DNA from: Acholeplasmatales bacterium
Lineage (GTDB): Bacteria; Bacillota_I; Bacilli_A; Acholeplasmatales; Anaeroplasmataceae
Length of the DNA stretch: 34,931 bases
Reading direction: 5' to 3'
Assembly: GCA_024695025.1 (NCBI GenBank)
Contig: JAILIY010000030.1
Coordinates: forward strand, 1 to 34,931
Shown: positions 8,626-18,437 of the stretch, piece after piece
How the letters are laid out: each line of letters starts with the position of its first letter
How positions within the stretch are numbered: the first letter of the stretch is position 1
Translations under genes and position numbers: made by a program
Notes under the pieces: model-generated
The model's database searches: none
What the model was told of the DNA's origin: nothing
What the model saw: the letters and a program-made list of their open reading frames with translations, nothing else

Positions 8626-10017
8626 TTATGCAAGTTTTAACTTTAACCAAGCTATAGATAATTCTGCCCATTTATTAATATATGGTATTTCTTTGTTTTT
8701 ATCTCCACCACTTGATTCTTTATTTGCAAGTGATAAACCATGACCTCCCATCGGGAACATATGGTATTCACAGTTACAATTATTCTTCTTATATGCTTCT
8801 ATTAATAAAAGTGAATTCATTAAAGGTACTGATTCGTCTGTATATGTACCCCATAAGAATAAATCCGGAGCATTTTCATTTACTTCATTTTCTAAAGATA
8901 ATCTTTTAAGTAACACTTCATCAGTATAATTACCAATTAAATTAACAAATGATCCCTTATGTGCATATTCTTCTTTTGCAGTGACAACTGGATATCCTAA
9001 CATCAATAAATCAATTTTACATTTGTAAATATCTTGATGTAAGGCGACCTCTAAAATATTGTGTCCACCAGCACTGAAGCCTAAACCAATAATTTTAGAT
9101 ACTCTTTTGTCTTTATTATAAATTCTTATTACTTCTGCTAAATATTTTTGAGGCATTGGATATAAATCAAGTGTCTCTCTATAATTTACTATTACTACAT
9201 TAAAGCCAAAATCATTATAAAATTTGGCAACTGGTTCTGATTCACGAGGGGAAGTATATTTATAACCACCACCGGCAGCGATGACGATTAGAGGACTTAC
9301 ATCATCTCTTACAAAATATTCTCTATAATAATTATCTGTATTTAAAATAGATATCATTTGTTTTCCGTCACCAACTAAGATTTTTAAATATTCATTTCTT
9401 AAAACGAGCTTTTCATCCTTTAAAATAGTATCTTTGATACTAGGTAGATATTCTTCAAGCTTTTTAAGTTCATTTTCATAATGTTTAACATAAGCTTCTT
9501 CTTTTTTCTTTAAAAGGATAGGACCATATTTTAAAGCGTAGCCAGGGTATGCATAATTACCTTTTTCAAATACCATTATTTCATAATATTTACCACCATC
9601 TACTATAGCGTATTCATCTGTGATAATAAAGTTATTATTAGTTAAATATCTTCTTACGATATAGGCATCACTTTGAGCACCTATAATTAATTTTTTATTT
9701 TTTAATTTTGATATAGATTCTTCTAATATATTTTTAATTAATATACCACCCATACCACTTATAATAGCTGTATCAAATTTAGAATCAATATTTTTAAATC
9801 CGTCAGATTTAACAATTTCAATACTATTTTCTAAATTAGCTTTTATAATATTTTCTTTTGCGTTTTCTAAAGGCATATCATTTAAATCAGATGCGATACC
9901 ACTTTTAACATTATAATCCTTAAGTGCCTTTATTAATGTGTAGGCATGGTCACAGCCACAATCAACTACACAATTACTGTCTTTTGCGAGACTCGCAATT
10001 AAATCTATTCTATCCAT
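8626..10017 (-). CDS. Fusion: TrmK-like tRNA (adenine22-N1)-methyltransferase and alpha/beta hydrolase (esterase-like)
   Basis: N-terminal ~205 aa TrmK-like (VVDCGCDHAYTLIKAL, DTAIISGMGGILIKNIL, GAQSDAYIVRRYL). C-terminal ~240 aa hydrolase with IAAGGGYKYTS, GFSAGGH nucleophile elbow, GTYTDESVP and MGGHGLS. ATG overlaps the upstream sigma gene stop by 8 nt. Confidence 0.85.
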   Translation of the reverse strand: MDRIDLIASLAKDSNCVVDCGCDHAYTLIKALKDYNVKSGIASDLNDMPLENAKENIIKANLENSIEIVKSDGFKNIDSKFDTAIISGMGGILIKNILEESISKLKNKKLIIGAQSDAYIVRRYLTNNNFIITDEYAIVDGGKYYEIMVFEKGNYAYPGYALKYGPILLKKKEEAYVKHYENELKKLEEYLPSIKDTILKDEKLVLRNEYLKILVGDGKQMISILNTDNYYREYFVRDDVSPLIVIAAGGGYKYTSPRESEPVAKFYNDFGFNVVIVNYRETLDLYPMPQKYLAEVIRIYNKDKRVSKIIGLGFSAGGHNILEVALHQDIYKCKIDLLMLGYPVVTAKEEYAHKGSFVNLIGNYTDEVLLKRLSLENEVNENAPDLFLWGTYTDESVPLMNSLLLIEAYKKNNCNCEYHMFPMGGHGLSLANKESSGGDKNKEIPYINKWAELSIAWLKLKLA

Positions 10018-11173
10018 TTTTAATCAACCTCAAACATTCTTTTAATTCTTCTTTATATTTAGAATGATATAATTTTTTTAGTGCTCTATCTATAATTTGA
10101 TCTATTCTTTGTCTTGTGACACCAATTTCTGAACCAATCTTTTCATTCGAATAAAATTTACCATCAAAAAGACCATATTTTAATTTTAATATATAAGCTT
10201 CTTTTGGTGTCAAAAGTTCATTTATACAATTATCTATTGTCATAGATAATCTCTTTTTGATTGCCACATCAAAAGGGGTTGTTGAATCACTTGCGATAAA
10301 ATCTCCAAGTGTAGATTCTTTGTCATCACCTATTTCTTTATCTAAAGATTCAGGTGCCCTAGTTAGTTCAATTAATTTAATGACATCAGCTGTTGAAATA
10401 TTCATATATTTAGCTATTTCATCAACTTTAGGTTCTTTGCCTAATTCGTTAGTTAAATCATTGAAAGCTTTATTAAATTTATTGATGCTTGTATTCATAT
10501 AAGATGGAATTCTTATAGTTCTTGACTGTTCAACTATCGCATCTAATATACCTTGTCTTATCCACCAGGTTGCGTATGTTGAAAATTTATAACCAAGTTT
10601 ATAATCATATCTGTCACAGGCACGCATTAAACCCATAGAACCTGCCTGATTTATATCAGATAAAGGTAGGCCTCTGTTTGAAAATTTTCTTGCGATAGAC
10701 ATAACTAATCTCAAATTAGCCTCAACAAGCCTATTTTTGGCTATAATTCCATTTTCTACATTGTTCAAAAGATTATCATATTCATCTTTTGAAATCTTGT
10801 TATAATCAATTTTATCAAGCTTTTCTTGGCTTTCATTACCTAACAAAATGATTTTAGATAATTCAATTTCTTCTTCTGGTTTTAGTCTTCTTACAGTACC
10901 TATCTCATTTAAATATAATTTTGTTAAATCACCATTATATTTAGCATTGTCATATTTTATTGAATCATCGGAAAGACATTCTAAGTCTTTTTCTATTTCA
11001 ATTTCATCATCTGTTGAAATAATAACTATTTCATTTTCGCTTAATAAATCATAAAGCTCTTTATATTCATTAGATGATTTAGAAAAATATTGTAACAATT
11101 CATCTTCATTTATTATATTGTCATTTTGTATAGCTTTTTCTTTTATTATATTAAAGCATTCATTAATAGTCAT
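10010..11173 (-). CDS. Second sigma-70 family factor (divergent RpoD paralogue)
   Basis: [77 protein letters not shown] and a C-terminal HTH IGSEIGVTRQRIDQIIDRALKKL; GAGGT SD. Confidence 0.93.
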   Translation of the reverse strand: MTINECFNIIKEKAIQNDNIINEDELLQYFSKSSNEYKELYDLLSENEIVIISTDDEIEIEKDLECLSDDSIKYDNAKYNGDLTKLYLNEIGTVRRLKPEEEIELSKIILLGNESQEKLDKIDYNKISKDEYDNLLNNVENGIIAKNRLVEANLRLVMSIARKFSNRGLPLSDINQAGSMGLMRACDRYDYKLGYKFSTYATWWIRQGILDAIVEQSRTIRIPSYMNTSINKFNKAFNDLTNELGKEPKVDEIAKYMNISTADVIKLIELTRAPESLDKEIGDDKESTLGDFIASDSTTPFDVAIKKRLSMTIDNCINELLTPKEAYILKLKYGLFDGKFYSNEKIGSEIGVTRQRIDQIIDRALKKLYHSKYKEELKECLRLIKNG

Positions 11174-11233
11174 AAAACCAACCTCATTTTTATTTTACTA
11201 TAATAGAATACAAATTACCATTAAAAAAGAAAA

Positions 11234-11256
11234 GAGATACTAATAAATAGTATCTC
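11234..11256 (-). terminator. Terminator between rpoD and the sigma paralogue
   Basis: GAGATACT-7 nt-AGTATCTC followed on the minus strand by TTTTCTTTTTT. Confidence 0.85.
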
Positions 11257-11263
11257 AATATAA

Positions 11264-12460
11264 TTAATGTGAAGTCATAAAATCTTTTAATTTTTTACTA
11301 CGAGAAGGATGTTTTAATTTTCTTAAAGCCTTAGCTTCAATTTGTCTAATACGTTCACGTGTAACATTAAATTCACGACCAACTTCTTCTAAAGTTCTTT
11401 GTCGCCCATCAATTAGACCAAATCTTAATCTTAAAACTCTTTCTTCACGTTCTGTTAAAGTAGCTAAAACAGAATCTAATTCTTCTCTTAATTTTTGTTT
11501 AGCTGTATATTCATAAGGATCTAAAGCATGTGGATCAGAAATAAAATCACCTAAAGATGAATCTTCTTCTTCGCCAACTGGAGCCTCAAGTGAAATTGGT
11601 TCTTGAGCAATTCTTTGAATTTGTTGAACCTTTTCAACTGGAATTTCCATTCTTTCTGCAACTTCTTCAGGAGATGGTTCACGAGATAATTCTTGAACTA
11701 ATTGACGTTGGATTCTAACAAGCTTATTAATTGTTTCAACCATATGAACTGGAATTCTTATTGTACGTGCTTGGTCAGCTACAGCTCTTGTGATAGCTTG
11801 TCTTATCCACCAAGTTGCGTAAGTTGAGAATTTATAACCCATTTCATAATCAAATTTATCTACAGCCTTAATTAAACCCATGTTACCTTCTTGGATTAAA
11901 TCCAAAAATTGTAAACCACGGCTTAAATATCTTTTAGCGATAGATACAACTAATCTAAGATTAGCATTTACAAGTTTTTCTTTAGCTTCTTCAGCCTTTT
12001 CAAAATCATCTTGTAATTTTTCATATTCTTCAATTGAAACTGTGTTTTGATCATCTGCTTCAATTCTATCTAATTGTTCTTTTGCTTGACGTCCTACAAC
12101 TACAAGTTGAGCAAGTTCTGTTTCTTCTTGCAAAGAAAGTAGAGGGATTTTTCCAATATCCTTAAGATACATTCTAACTGGGTCATCAACCTTAATTGAT
12201 GTAGGTAATTGGTCATATTTAGAAATATCTACTTCTTCAACATCTGTTAAATTTACTTCGTCAGTATCATCATCGCTATCATCAATTGAATCCTTTGATG
12301 GTACGACATCTATATTATTTTCAATAAGCTTAGCTTCGATTTTTTCGTAGCTTGTTTGGTCGTCATCCTCACAATATTTAAAAATATCATTTGAATAAAC
12401 TGTGTTGCCGTTTTGCTTACTTAATTCAGTTAATTCTTTAATGGCTTGTTCAAAATCCAT
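11264..12460 (-). CDS. rpoD: RNA polymerase primary sigma factor RpoD/SigA
   Basis: Canonical regions 2 and 4: [39 protein letters not shown] and [33 protein letters not shown]; downstream of dnaG. Confidence 0.98.
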   Translation of the reverse strand: MDFEQAIKELTELSKQNGNTVYSNDIFKYCEDDDQTSYEKIEAKLIENNIDVVPSKDSIDDSDDDTDEVNLTDVEEVDISKYDQLPTSIKVDDPVRMYLKDIGKIPLLSLQEETELAQLVVVGRQAKEQLDRIEADDQNTVSIEEYEKLQDDFEKAEEAKEKLVNANLRLVVSIAKRYLSRGLQFLDLIQEGNMGLIKAVDKFDYEMGYKFSTYATWWIRQAITRAVADQARTIRIPVHMVETINKLVRIQRQLVQELSREPSPEEVAERMEIPVEKVQQIQRIAQEPISLEAPVGEEEDSSLGDFISDPHALDPYEYTAKQKLREELDSVLATLTEREERVLRLRFGLIDGRQRTLEEVGREFNVTRERIRQIEAKALRKLKHPSRSKKLKDFMTSH

Positions 12461-12473
12461 TTTTGTAATCCTC

Positions 12474-14333
12474 CTAAGATTTTTGTTTTTTTGATTTTAT
12501 ATTATTTTCTTTTTGTTCCTTAAGCTTTCTATTTTTGAACATTTTTTCTAGTATGTAAGTCTGACCCTCAGGTGTAGGCTCACTACTTATTTTATTAGAT
12601 AATATCTTGTTAGAATTATCTAAATTTATTGATTTTAATTTTTCTATACACATCTCGATATCATCGATATCGTTTGTGATATGTTCTTTTAATATATAAT
12701 CATTTATTGTTATATATTGTTCTACATCTTTATCATTTAAAGCTTTTATGAATTTACCTTGATCAAATTCATCAAATTCATCATAATAATCTATTAATGA
12801 TAACCATAAGTTTTGATTTTCAGGTGTCATACCACCTAAATCATTCATTATTTTTTCATCAATAGATAAAGCAAGTGATTTAGATTCTATCGCGTATCTA
12901 AATAATCTAATTTCACAAATATTATTATATAAGTGCTTTGGAGTTATAACCTTTACATCAGGTTCAACTGGCACGTTATAGCTTGGTACATCATAGCCCA
13001 TATAAGGGTCATAATTTTCAAAGCCTGTATTGTCTAAATTAGATACGGCGTGATTATTTTTATAATTATCAAAATCTGATTTAACAGCATCTAAATTAGA
13101 ATTGATTTTATCTTTAAATTTATTTAAATATTCATCAATTTCAATTTGGCTATTTAATCTTGATATTATTTCAAATACATTGTTTTTAACTTCATTTAGT
13201 ACTTCTCTATCATTTAGATTTTTACCAAAGAATTGAGCTTCATATTCAAATTCTAAAGAATCTATGATATGAGATTCAAAATATTCTTTATATTTTGATG
13301 TACCATATTTTAAAACATATTCATCAGGGTCCATCTTGTCAGGTAACATTACAGAATATACTTTAAATCCATTTCTCTTAAAGACATTGATTGCCTTAAT
13401 TGAATTTGTTATACCTGCCTTATCACCATCGTAACAAACAACAACTTCATTACAGAATTTCTTTAATAACATTGCCTGTTTATCACTAAAGGCTGTACCT
13501 AAAGAACAGACTGCCTCACCAAGACCACTTCTAAAGGATGCTATTACATCCATCTGGCCTTCATGTAAAATAGCTCTATGCTTTTTTATCATTTCTGGCT
13601 TGGCTAAATTTATATTAAATAATACTTCACCTTTTCTAAATATTTTAGTTTCTTTTGAATTAATATATTTAGAATTATCTTCACCCTTAAATATTCTTCC
13701 ACTAAAGCCTAAGACATTACCCATCTCATCTTTGATTGGGAACATAATACGATTAGAGAAAATATCATAATAACCTTTAGAATTATTTTCTACTAAACCC
13801 ATATCAGCCATATCGAGTTCTAGATAGTCACAAGACTTTAATACTTTATATAATGTATCACCAAAATCAGGAGATAAACCTACATCAAATTTATCTATTA
13901 ATTCATCTGTAAGGCCACGCTTTTTTAAATAATTAATTGCGTCTATTCCTGATTTATCTTTGGTTAAAAATGTTTTATAGAAATCTTTTGAGATTTCCAT
14001 AATCTTATAATATTTAAGATTTAGATTAGCGTTCTTATTTACATAATTGTCTTTATATTTAACACCATTAAATTCACATAGCTTTACTAAAGCATCTTTA
14101 AATTCTATACCTTCAATTTGTTCGATAAAATCTAAAGCATTACCATGCTTGTGACAACCGAAACAATTAAATATTTTCTTTTCAGGTGAAACGTAAAATG
14201 ATGGTGTTTTTTCATTGTGGAAAGGACATAAACCTTGATAATTCTTTCCTTTTTTTGTAAGACTTACATATTTTGATACTAAGCCTACAATATCGGTTTG
14301 GTCAATTAGATTTTGAATTTCTTCATTTGTCAT
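12474..14333 (-). CDS. dnaG: DNA primase
   Basis: CHC2 zinc motif [35 protein letters not shown]-like [26 protein letters not shown] and YDGDKAG; dnaG-rpoD order. Confidence 0.97.
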   Translation of the reverse strand: MTNEEIQNLIDQTDIVGLVSKYVSLTKKGKNYQGLCPFHNEKTPSFYVSPEKKIFNCFGCHKHGNALDFIEQIEGIEFKDALVKLCEFNGVKYKDNYVNKNANLNLKYYKIMEISKDFYKTFLTKDKSGIDAINYLKKRGLTDELIDKFDVGLSPDFGDTLYKVLKSCDYLELDMADMGLVENNSKGYYDIFSNRIMFPIKDEMGNVLGFSGRIFKGEDNSKYINSKETKIFRKGEVLFNINLAKPEMIKKHRAILHEGQMDVIASFRSGLGEAVCSLGTAFSDKQAMLLKKFCNEVVVCYDGDKAGITNSIKAINVFKRNGFKVYSVMLPDKMDPDEYVLKYGTSKYKEYFESHIIDSLEFEYEAQFFGKNLNDREVLNEVKNNVFEIISRLNSQIEIDEYLNKFKDKINSNLDAVKSDFDNYKNNHAVSNLDNTGFENYDPYMGYDVPSYNVPVEPDVKVITPKHLYNNICEIRLFRYAIESKSLALSIDEKIMNDLGGMTPENQNLWLSLIDYYDEFDEFDQGKFIKALNDKDVEQYITINDYILKEHITNDIDDIEMCIEKLKSINLDNSNKILSNKISSEPTPEGQTYILEKMFKNRKLKEQKENNIKSKKQKS

Positions 14334-14355
14334 AATAACCTCCCCTTCTAATTAA

Positions 14356-15735
14356 TTAGAATTTTAATTTTGATTCAATATATGGAATTACTTCTTCAAT
14401 CTTTAATGTGATTTGTTCCATAGTATCTCTATCACGTACTGTTACTGTACCTTCTGATAATGTATTGTCATCAACACATACACAGTAAGGTGTACCAATA
14501 GCATCTTGTCTTCTGTAACGTTTACCGATGTTTGCTGTTTCATCATAAACAGTTGAGAAATGAGATGCGTATAAATCAAATATTTCAAGTGCCTTATCAG
14601 CGTGATTCTTTTTAATTAATGGTAATACTGCAACCTTATATGATGATAAAGCAGGATGTAATCTTAAAACGATTCTTGTGTTTCCTTTATCATCTTTTTC
14701 TTCATCATATGCTGAGAATAATACAGAAAGTAACATACGTTCAACACCAACACTTGGTTCTACAACATATGGTAAATATTTTGTATTAGTTTCAGGGTCT
14801 AAATATTCTAAATTTTCTTTTGAATGAGTTTGATGAGCATTTAAGTCATAATCAGTTCTTGATGCGATACCCCAAAGTTCACCGAAGCCCCAAGGGAATT
14901 CAAATTCGATATCTGTAGTCGCATTTGAATAGAATGATAATTCTTTTTGTTCATGATCTCTAAATCTTAATTTTTTCTCATCAACACCAATTGATTTCAA
15001 AAATTCCATACAGTAGCTTCTCCAGTAATTGAACCATTCAAGCTCTGTACCTGGCTTACAGAAGAATTCAAGTTCCATTTGTTCAAATTCTCTAGTTCTG
15101 AAAATGAAATTACCTGGAGTGATTTCATTTCTGAATGATTTACCAATTTGACCAATACCAAATGGTACTTTTCTTCTTGTTGTTCTTTGAACGTTTTTGA
15201 AGTTAACAAAGATACCTTGTGCTGTTTCAGGACGAAGGTAAACTTCAGCCTTGCTATCTTCAATAACACCCATATGAGTTTTAAACATTAAATTGAATTG
15301 ACGGATGTCTGTATAATCTAAGGCACCACAAGTAGGACATACAATCTTGTTTTCTACTAAATATTTTGTCAATTCTTCGTTTGTCATACCATCCCCTGTT
15401 AAAGCGCCATGTGTAAAGTCTTCAATTAATTTGTCAGCTCTAAAACGTGAATGACATTTTTTACAGTCAACTAGTGGGTCACTAAATGAACCGATGTGTC
15501 CTGATGCAACCCATACTTCCTTATTCATTAAAAGCGCAGCGTCAAGTCCAACATTGTATCTGTTTGTTTGGACAAATTTATTCCACCAAGCCTTCTTGAT
15601 ATTATTCTTTAATTCAACACCAAGTGGACCATAATCCCATGCGTTTGCAAGTCCACCATAAATTTCACTACCTTGGAAAACAAAGCCTTGTTCTTTAAGA
15701 TATGAAACCAATCCTTCTAATGTTATTTTTTGCAT
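14356..15735 (-). CDS. glyQS: Glycyl-tRNA synthetase (single-chain class II type)
   Basis: LKEQGFVFQGSEIYGGLANAWDYGPLGVELKNNIKKAWW; motif 2 RNEITPGNFIFRTREFEQMELEFFC; SYRYRRQDAIGTP-like anticodon domain; GGAGG SD. Confidence 0.97.
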   Translation of the reverse strand: MQKITLEGLVSYLKEQGFVFQGSEIYGGLANAWDYGPLGVELKNNIKKAWWNKFVQTNRYNVGLDAALLMNKEVWVASGHIGSFSDPLVDCKKCHSRFRADKLIEDFTHGALTGDGMTNEELTKYLVENKIVCPTCGALDYTDIRQFNLMFKTHMGVIEDSKAEVYLRPETAQGIFVNFKNVQRTTRRKVPFGIGQIGKSFRNEITPGNFIFRTREFEQMELEFFCKPGTELEWFNYWRSYCMEFLKSIGVDEKKLRFRDHEQKELSFYSNATTDIEFEFPWGFGELWGIASRTDYDLNAHQTHSKENLEYLDPETNTKYLPYVVEPSVGVERMLLSVLFSAYDEEKDDKGNTRIVLRLHPALSSYKVAVLPLIKKNHADKALEIFDLYASHFSTVYDETANIGKRYRRQDAIGTPYCVCVDDNTLSEGTVTVRDRDTMEQITLKIEEVIPYIESKLKF

Positions 15736-15788
15736 TTTTTAATCCTCCACTAAAATAACTCGACTTTATCATTTTAGCCCATAAAAAT

Positions 15789-15837
15789 AAAACACGCAAG
15801 GTTAAAAAATAACTTTTTTTATCTTTTTGCGTGTTTT
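15789..15837 (-). terminator. Terminator downstream of ysxC
   Basis: AAAACACGCAA ... TTGCGTGTTTT inverted repeat just past the stop at 15849. Confidence 0.75.
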
Positions 15838-15848
15838 TAATTAATTTA

Positions 15849-16472
15849 TTAATTATTATCTATAATTTCTTCTATTAAAGGCTCTTTTATCTCTACAAAT
15901 TCATCTAATAATTTAAGAATTTGTGGAAGGCCTTCTCTCTTTTCACTAGATGTGACAATAAATCTATCTGTAGGATCTAAACCTAATGTTTGTTTTATTG
16001 TTTCTTTACATTTAGCTCTTTCACTATTTTTAACTTTATCAGCTTTAGTTGCGATAATAGTTACATTTAAATTGTAGTATTTTAAAAATTCATACATCAA
16101 TTTATCATCTTCTGTTGGTTTATGTCTAAAATCAACAAGTAAAAATACCATTTTAAGATTTTCTCTATTTTTGACATATTTTTCAATCATCTTACCGAAT
16201 GTTGCCTTAACTGATTTTGCAACTCTTGCAAAACCATATCCTGGAACATCGACAAAATAGAATTGTTCATTTATGAAAAAGAAATTTAGTGTTTGTGTTT
16301 TACCTGGGTTTGATGAGGTTCTAGCTAAATTCTTACGGTTGACTAGCATGTTGATAAATGATGATTTACCAACATTACTACGTCCACAGAACATGAATTC
16401 TGAATAATAATCTTGTGGCCATGAATTTTCATCGACTGCTGATTTTAAGAATTCTGCACTTTTAATTTCCAT
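15849..16472 (-). CDS. ysxC: Ribosome biogenesis GTPase YsxC/EngB
   Basis: GRSNVGKSSFINML, TSSNPGKTQTLNFF, DVPGYGFARV, TKADKVK. Confidence 0.96.
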   Translation of the reverse strand: MEIKSAEFLKSAVDENSWPQDYYSEFMFCGRSNVGKSSFINMLVNRKNLARTSSNPGKTQTLNFFFINEQFYFVDVPGYGFARVAKSVKATFGKMIEKYVKNRENLKMVFLLVDFRHKPTEDDKLMYEFLKYYNLNVTIIATKADKVKNSERAKCKETIKQTLGLDPTDRFIVTSSEKREGLPQILKLLDEFVEIKEPLIEEIIDNN

Positions 16473-16476
16473 TTTA

Positions 16477-16884
16477 TTAGTGTAAATCTAGCATGTAATC
16501 AATCTCAACTAAAATATCTTTAATCTGTTGAAATTTAATTAAATTCATTGCCGCATCAAGAGTGTATCTTTTGCAAGATTGAATGTTTGAATCTTGTGGT
16601 TCAAGTTCTAAATTAGAATCATATTTACCCACAAAATATGTTACTTCCTTTAAATTTGTATTGTGAACAAAATATTTAACTGTTCTTTTTAAATTAGGAA
16701 GAATTTCAGGCTTAATACCAGTTTCTTCAAAGCATTCTCTTAATGCACAATCTAGATTTGTTTCTCCTCTTCTTTTATGACCTTTTGGAAAACCATATGT
16801 ACCACTTGGTTCCATAATTAGGACATATTCTCTATGTCCTTCTAATTCGGTATATAACACAACACCACACGAAAACTCTCTCAT
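16477..16884 (-). CDS. Nudix hydrolase (possibly diadenosine tetraphosphate hydrolase-like)
   Basis: Nudix box GHKRRGETNLDCALRECFEETGI. Confidence 0.9.
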   Translation of the reverse strand: MREFSCGVVLYTELEGHREYVLIMEPSGTYGFPKGHKRRGETNLDCALRECFEETGIKPEILPNLKRTVKYFVHNTNLKEVTYFVGKYDSNLELEPQDSNIQSCKRYTLDAAMNLIKFQQIKDILVEIDYMLDLH

Positions 16885-16886
16885 AA

Positions 16887-18437
16887 TTATTCACTCACTA
16901 TCCTTAAAGCTGTTTTTAATCCATCCAAGGCCGCACTTGTTATACCACCAGCATAACCTGCACCTTCACCTATTGGATATATTCCTTTTATATTAGATTC
17001 TCTGTTTTCATCTCTTACAATTCTTACAGGAGATGATGAACGAGACTCAATACCAATTATAATAGCATCATCATATTTAAATCCATGAAGCTTTTTATCA
17101 AATTCATTGATTCCAAATTTTAAATTATCTAAAACAAAATCCGGAAGGCAACGATTTAAATTACAAAATTTTAATCCATGAGGGTAAGTAGTTTTTACAC
17201 TTCTTAAAGAACTTGCAACCTCATCATTTAAAAATTCTTTACATAAATTTGCTGGCGCCTTATAATCTTTTGAAATTTCAAATGCCATTTTCTCATATTT
17301 TTCTTGAAAATACAACCCATCAAGTACATTACCTTTATCATAATCACTAGGTTTTATATCAACTAGTACTGCACTATTTGAATTAATATTGTCTCTATCA
17401 CTATTACTCATACCATTGACAACGATAGTACCAGGATCTGATTGTGAGGCTATTACATAACCTCCTGGACACATACAAAATGTATACACACCACGGTCGT
17501 TGTTGTGGGCGCTTAATTTGTAATAAGCTGTAGGTAATAAATCTTTAAATTTACCATATTGGGACTCATTAATTAAATCCTTTGGATGTTCAATTCTAAC
17601 GCCCATAGAAAAGGCCTTTTGGGTCATTTCAAGACCACTTTTGTATAAATCAATAATAGTGTCACGAGCGCTGTGACCAAGACCTAAAATCAAATGATTA
17701 GTATCCAATATAAATTCTTTATTATCAATTAAACTTGTCATTTTACAAGATAATAAATTATCTTTTTTACAACTACTAATAAATTTAGTATCAAAATAGA
17801 ATTCTCCGCCTAAAGATTCAATTTCAAGCCTAATATTTTTAACAATCTTTTCTAAAAAATCAGTGCCTATATGAGGCTTTGATTCATATAAAATATTTTC
17901 TTTAGCTCCATGCTTATAAAATTCATATAGAATGAAATTTATAAGAGGGTCTTTTAAATTAGTAGTCAATTTACCATCAGAAAATGTTCCTGCTCCGCCT
18001 TCACCAAATTGAACATTAGAATTTAGATTAAGTACTTTCTTTTTCAAAAAGTCATCGACATTTTTCTTTCTAATTTCAATTTTTGAGCCACGCTCAATAA
18101 TTATTGGTTTGGCATTACATCTTGCCAAATATAGGGCACAAAACATCCCTGCTGGTCCAAAACCAACTATGATTGGTCTGTCGTTATGATTATAGTTTTT
18201 ATATTCTAAATCATAATTCTTCTCTTTATATAAACTGATATTGTTACCTTTAAGTGGTTTGTCAGTTTCGACCATTAAATTATAGATTACATAAATATCA
18301 TTTTTATTTCTTGCATCAATTGATTTTAATAAAATTTTAAATTTAAAATCATTTAATTTTAATTTTTTCTTAATGATATTTTCTAAATCATTTTGTTCAC
18401 TTGGCTTTATTTTAAAATTATTTATTTGATATTTCAT
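16887..18437 (-). CDS. FAD-dependent dehydrogenase family protein (COG2509-like)
   Basis: IIVGFGPAGMFCALYLARCNAKPIIIERG dinucleotide-binding motif; NVQFGEGGAGTFSDGKLTT; C-terminal GIYPIGEGAGYAGGITSAALDG. Confidence 0.88.
   Translation of the reverse strand: MKYQINNFKIKPSEQNDLENIIKKKLKLNDFKFKILLKSIDARNKNDIYVIYNLMVETDKPLKGNNISLYKEKNYDLEYKNYNHNDRPIIVGFGPAGMFCALYLARCNAKPIIIERGSKIEIRKKNVDDFLKKKVLNLNSNVQFGEGGAGTFSDGKLTTNLKDPLINFILYEFYKHGAKENILYESKPHIGTDFLEKIVKNIRLEIESLGGEFYFDTKFISSCKKDNLLSCKMTSLIDNKEFILDTNHLILGLGHSARDTIIDLYKSGLEMTQKAFSMGVRIEHPKDLINESQYGKFKDLLPTAYYKLSAHNNDRGVYTFCMCPGGYVIASQSDPGTIVVNGMSNSDRDNINSNSAVLVDIKPSDYDKGNVLDGLYFQEKYEKMAFEISKDYKAPANLCKEFLNDEVASSLRSVKTTYPHGLKFCNLNRCLPDFVLDNLKFGINEFDKKLHGFKYDDAIIIGIESRSSSPVRIVRDENRESNIKGIYPIGEGAGYAGGITSAALDGLKTALRIVSE

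Noticed and set aside
14997-15269. 90-aa minus-strand ORF
   Set aside because: Lies out of frame inside glyQS on the same strand; no recognisable domain.
15736-15790. T-box riboswitch upstream of glyQS
   Set aside because: The leader is too short and has no T-box sequence; only a CTAAAAT/ATTTTAG repeat (15750-15777) is present, which is easily fortuitous in AT-rich DNA.
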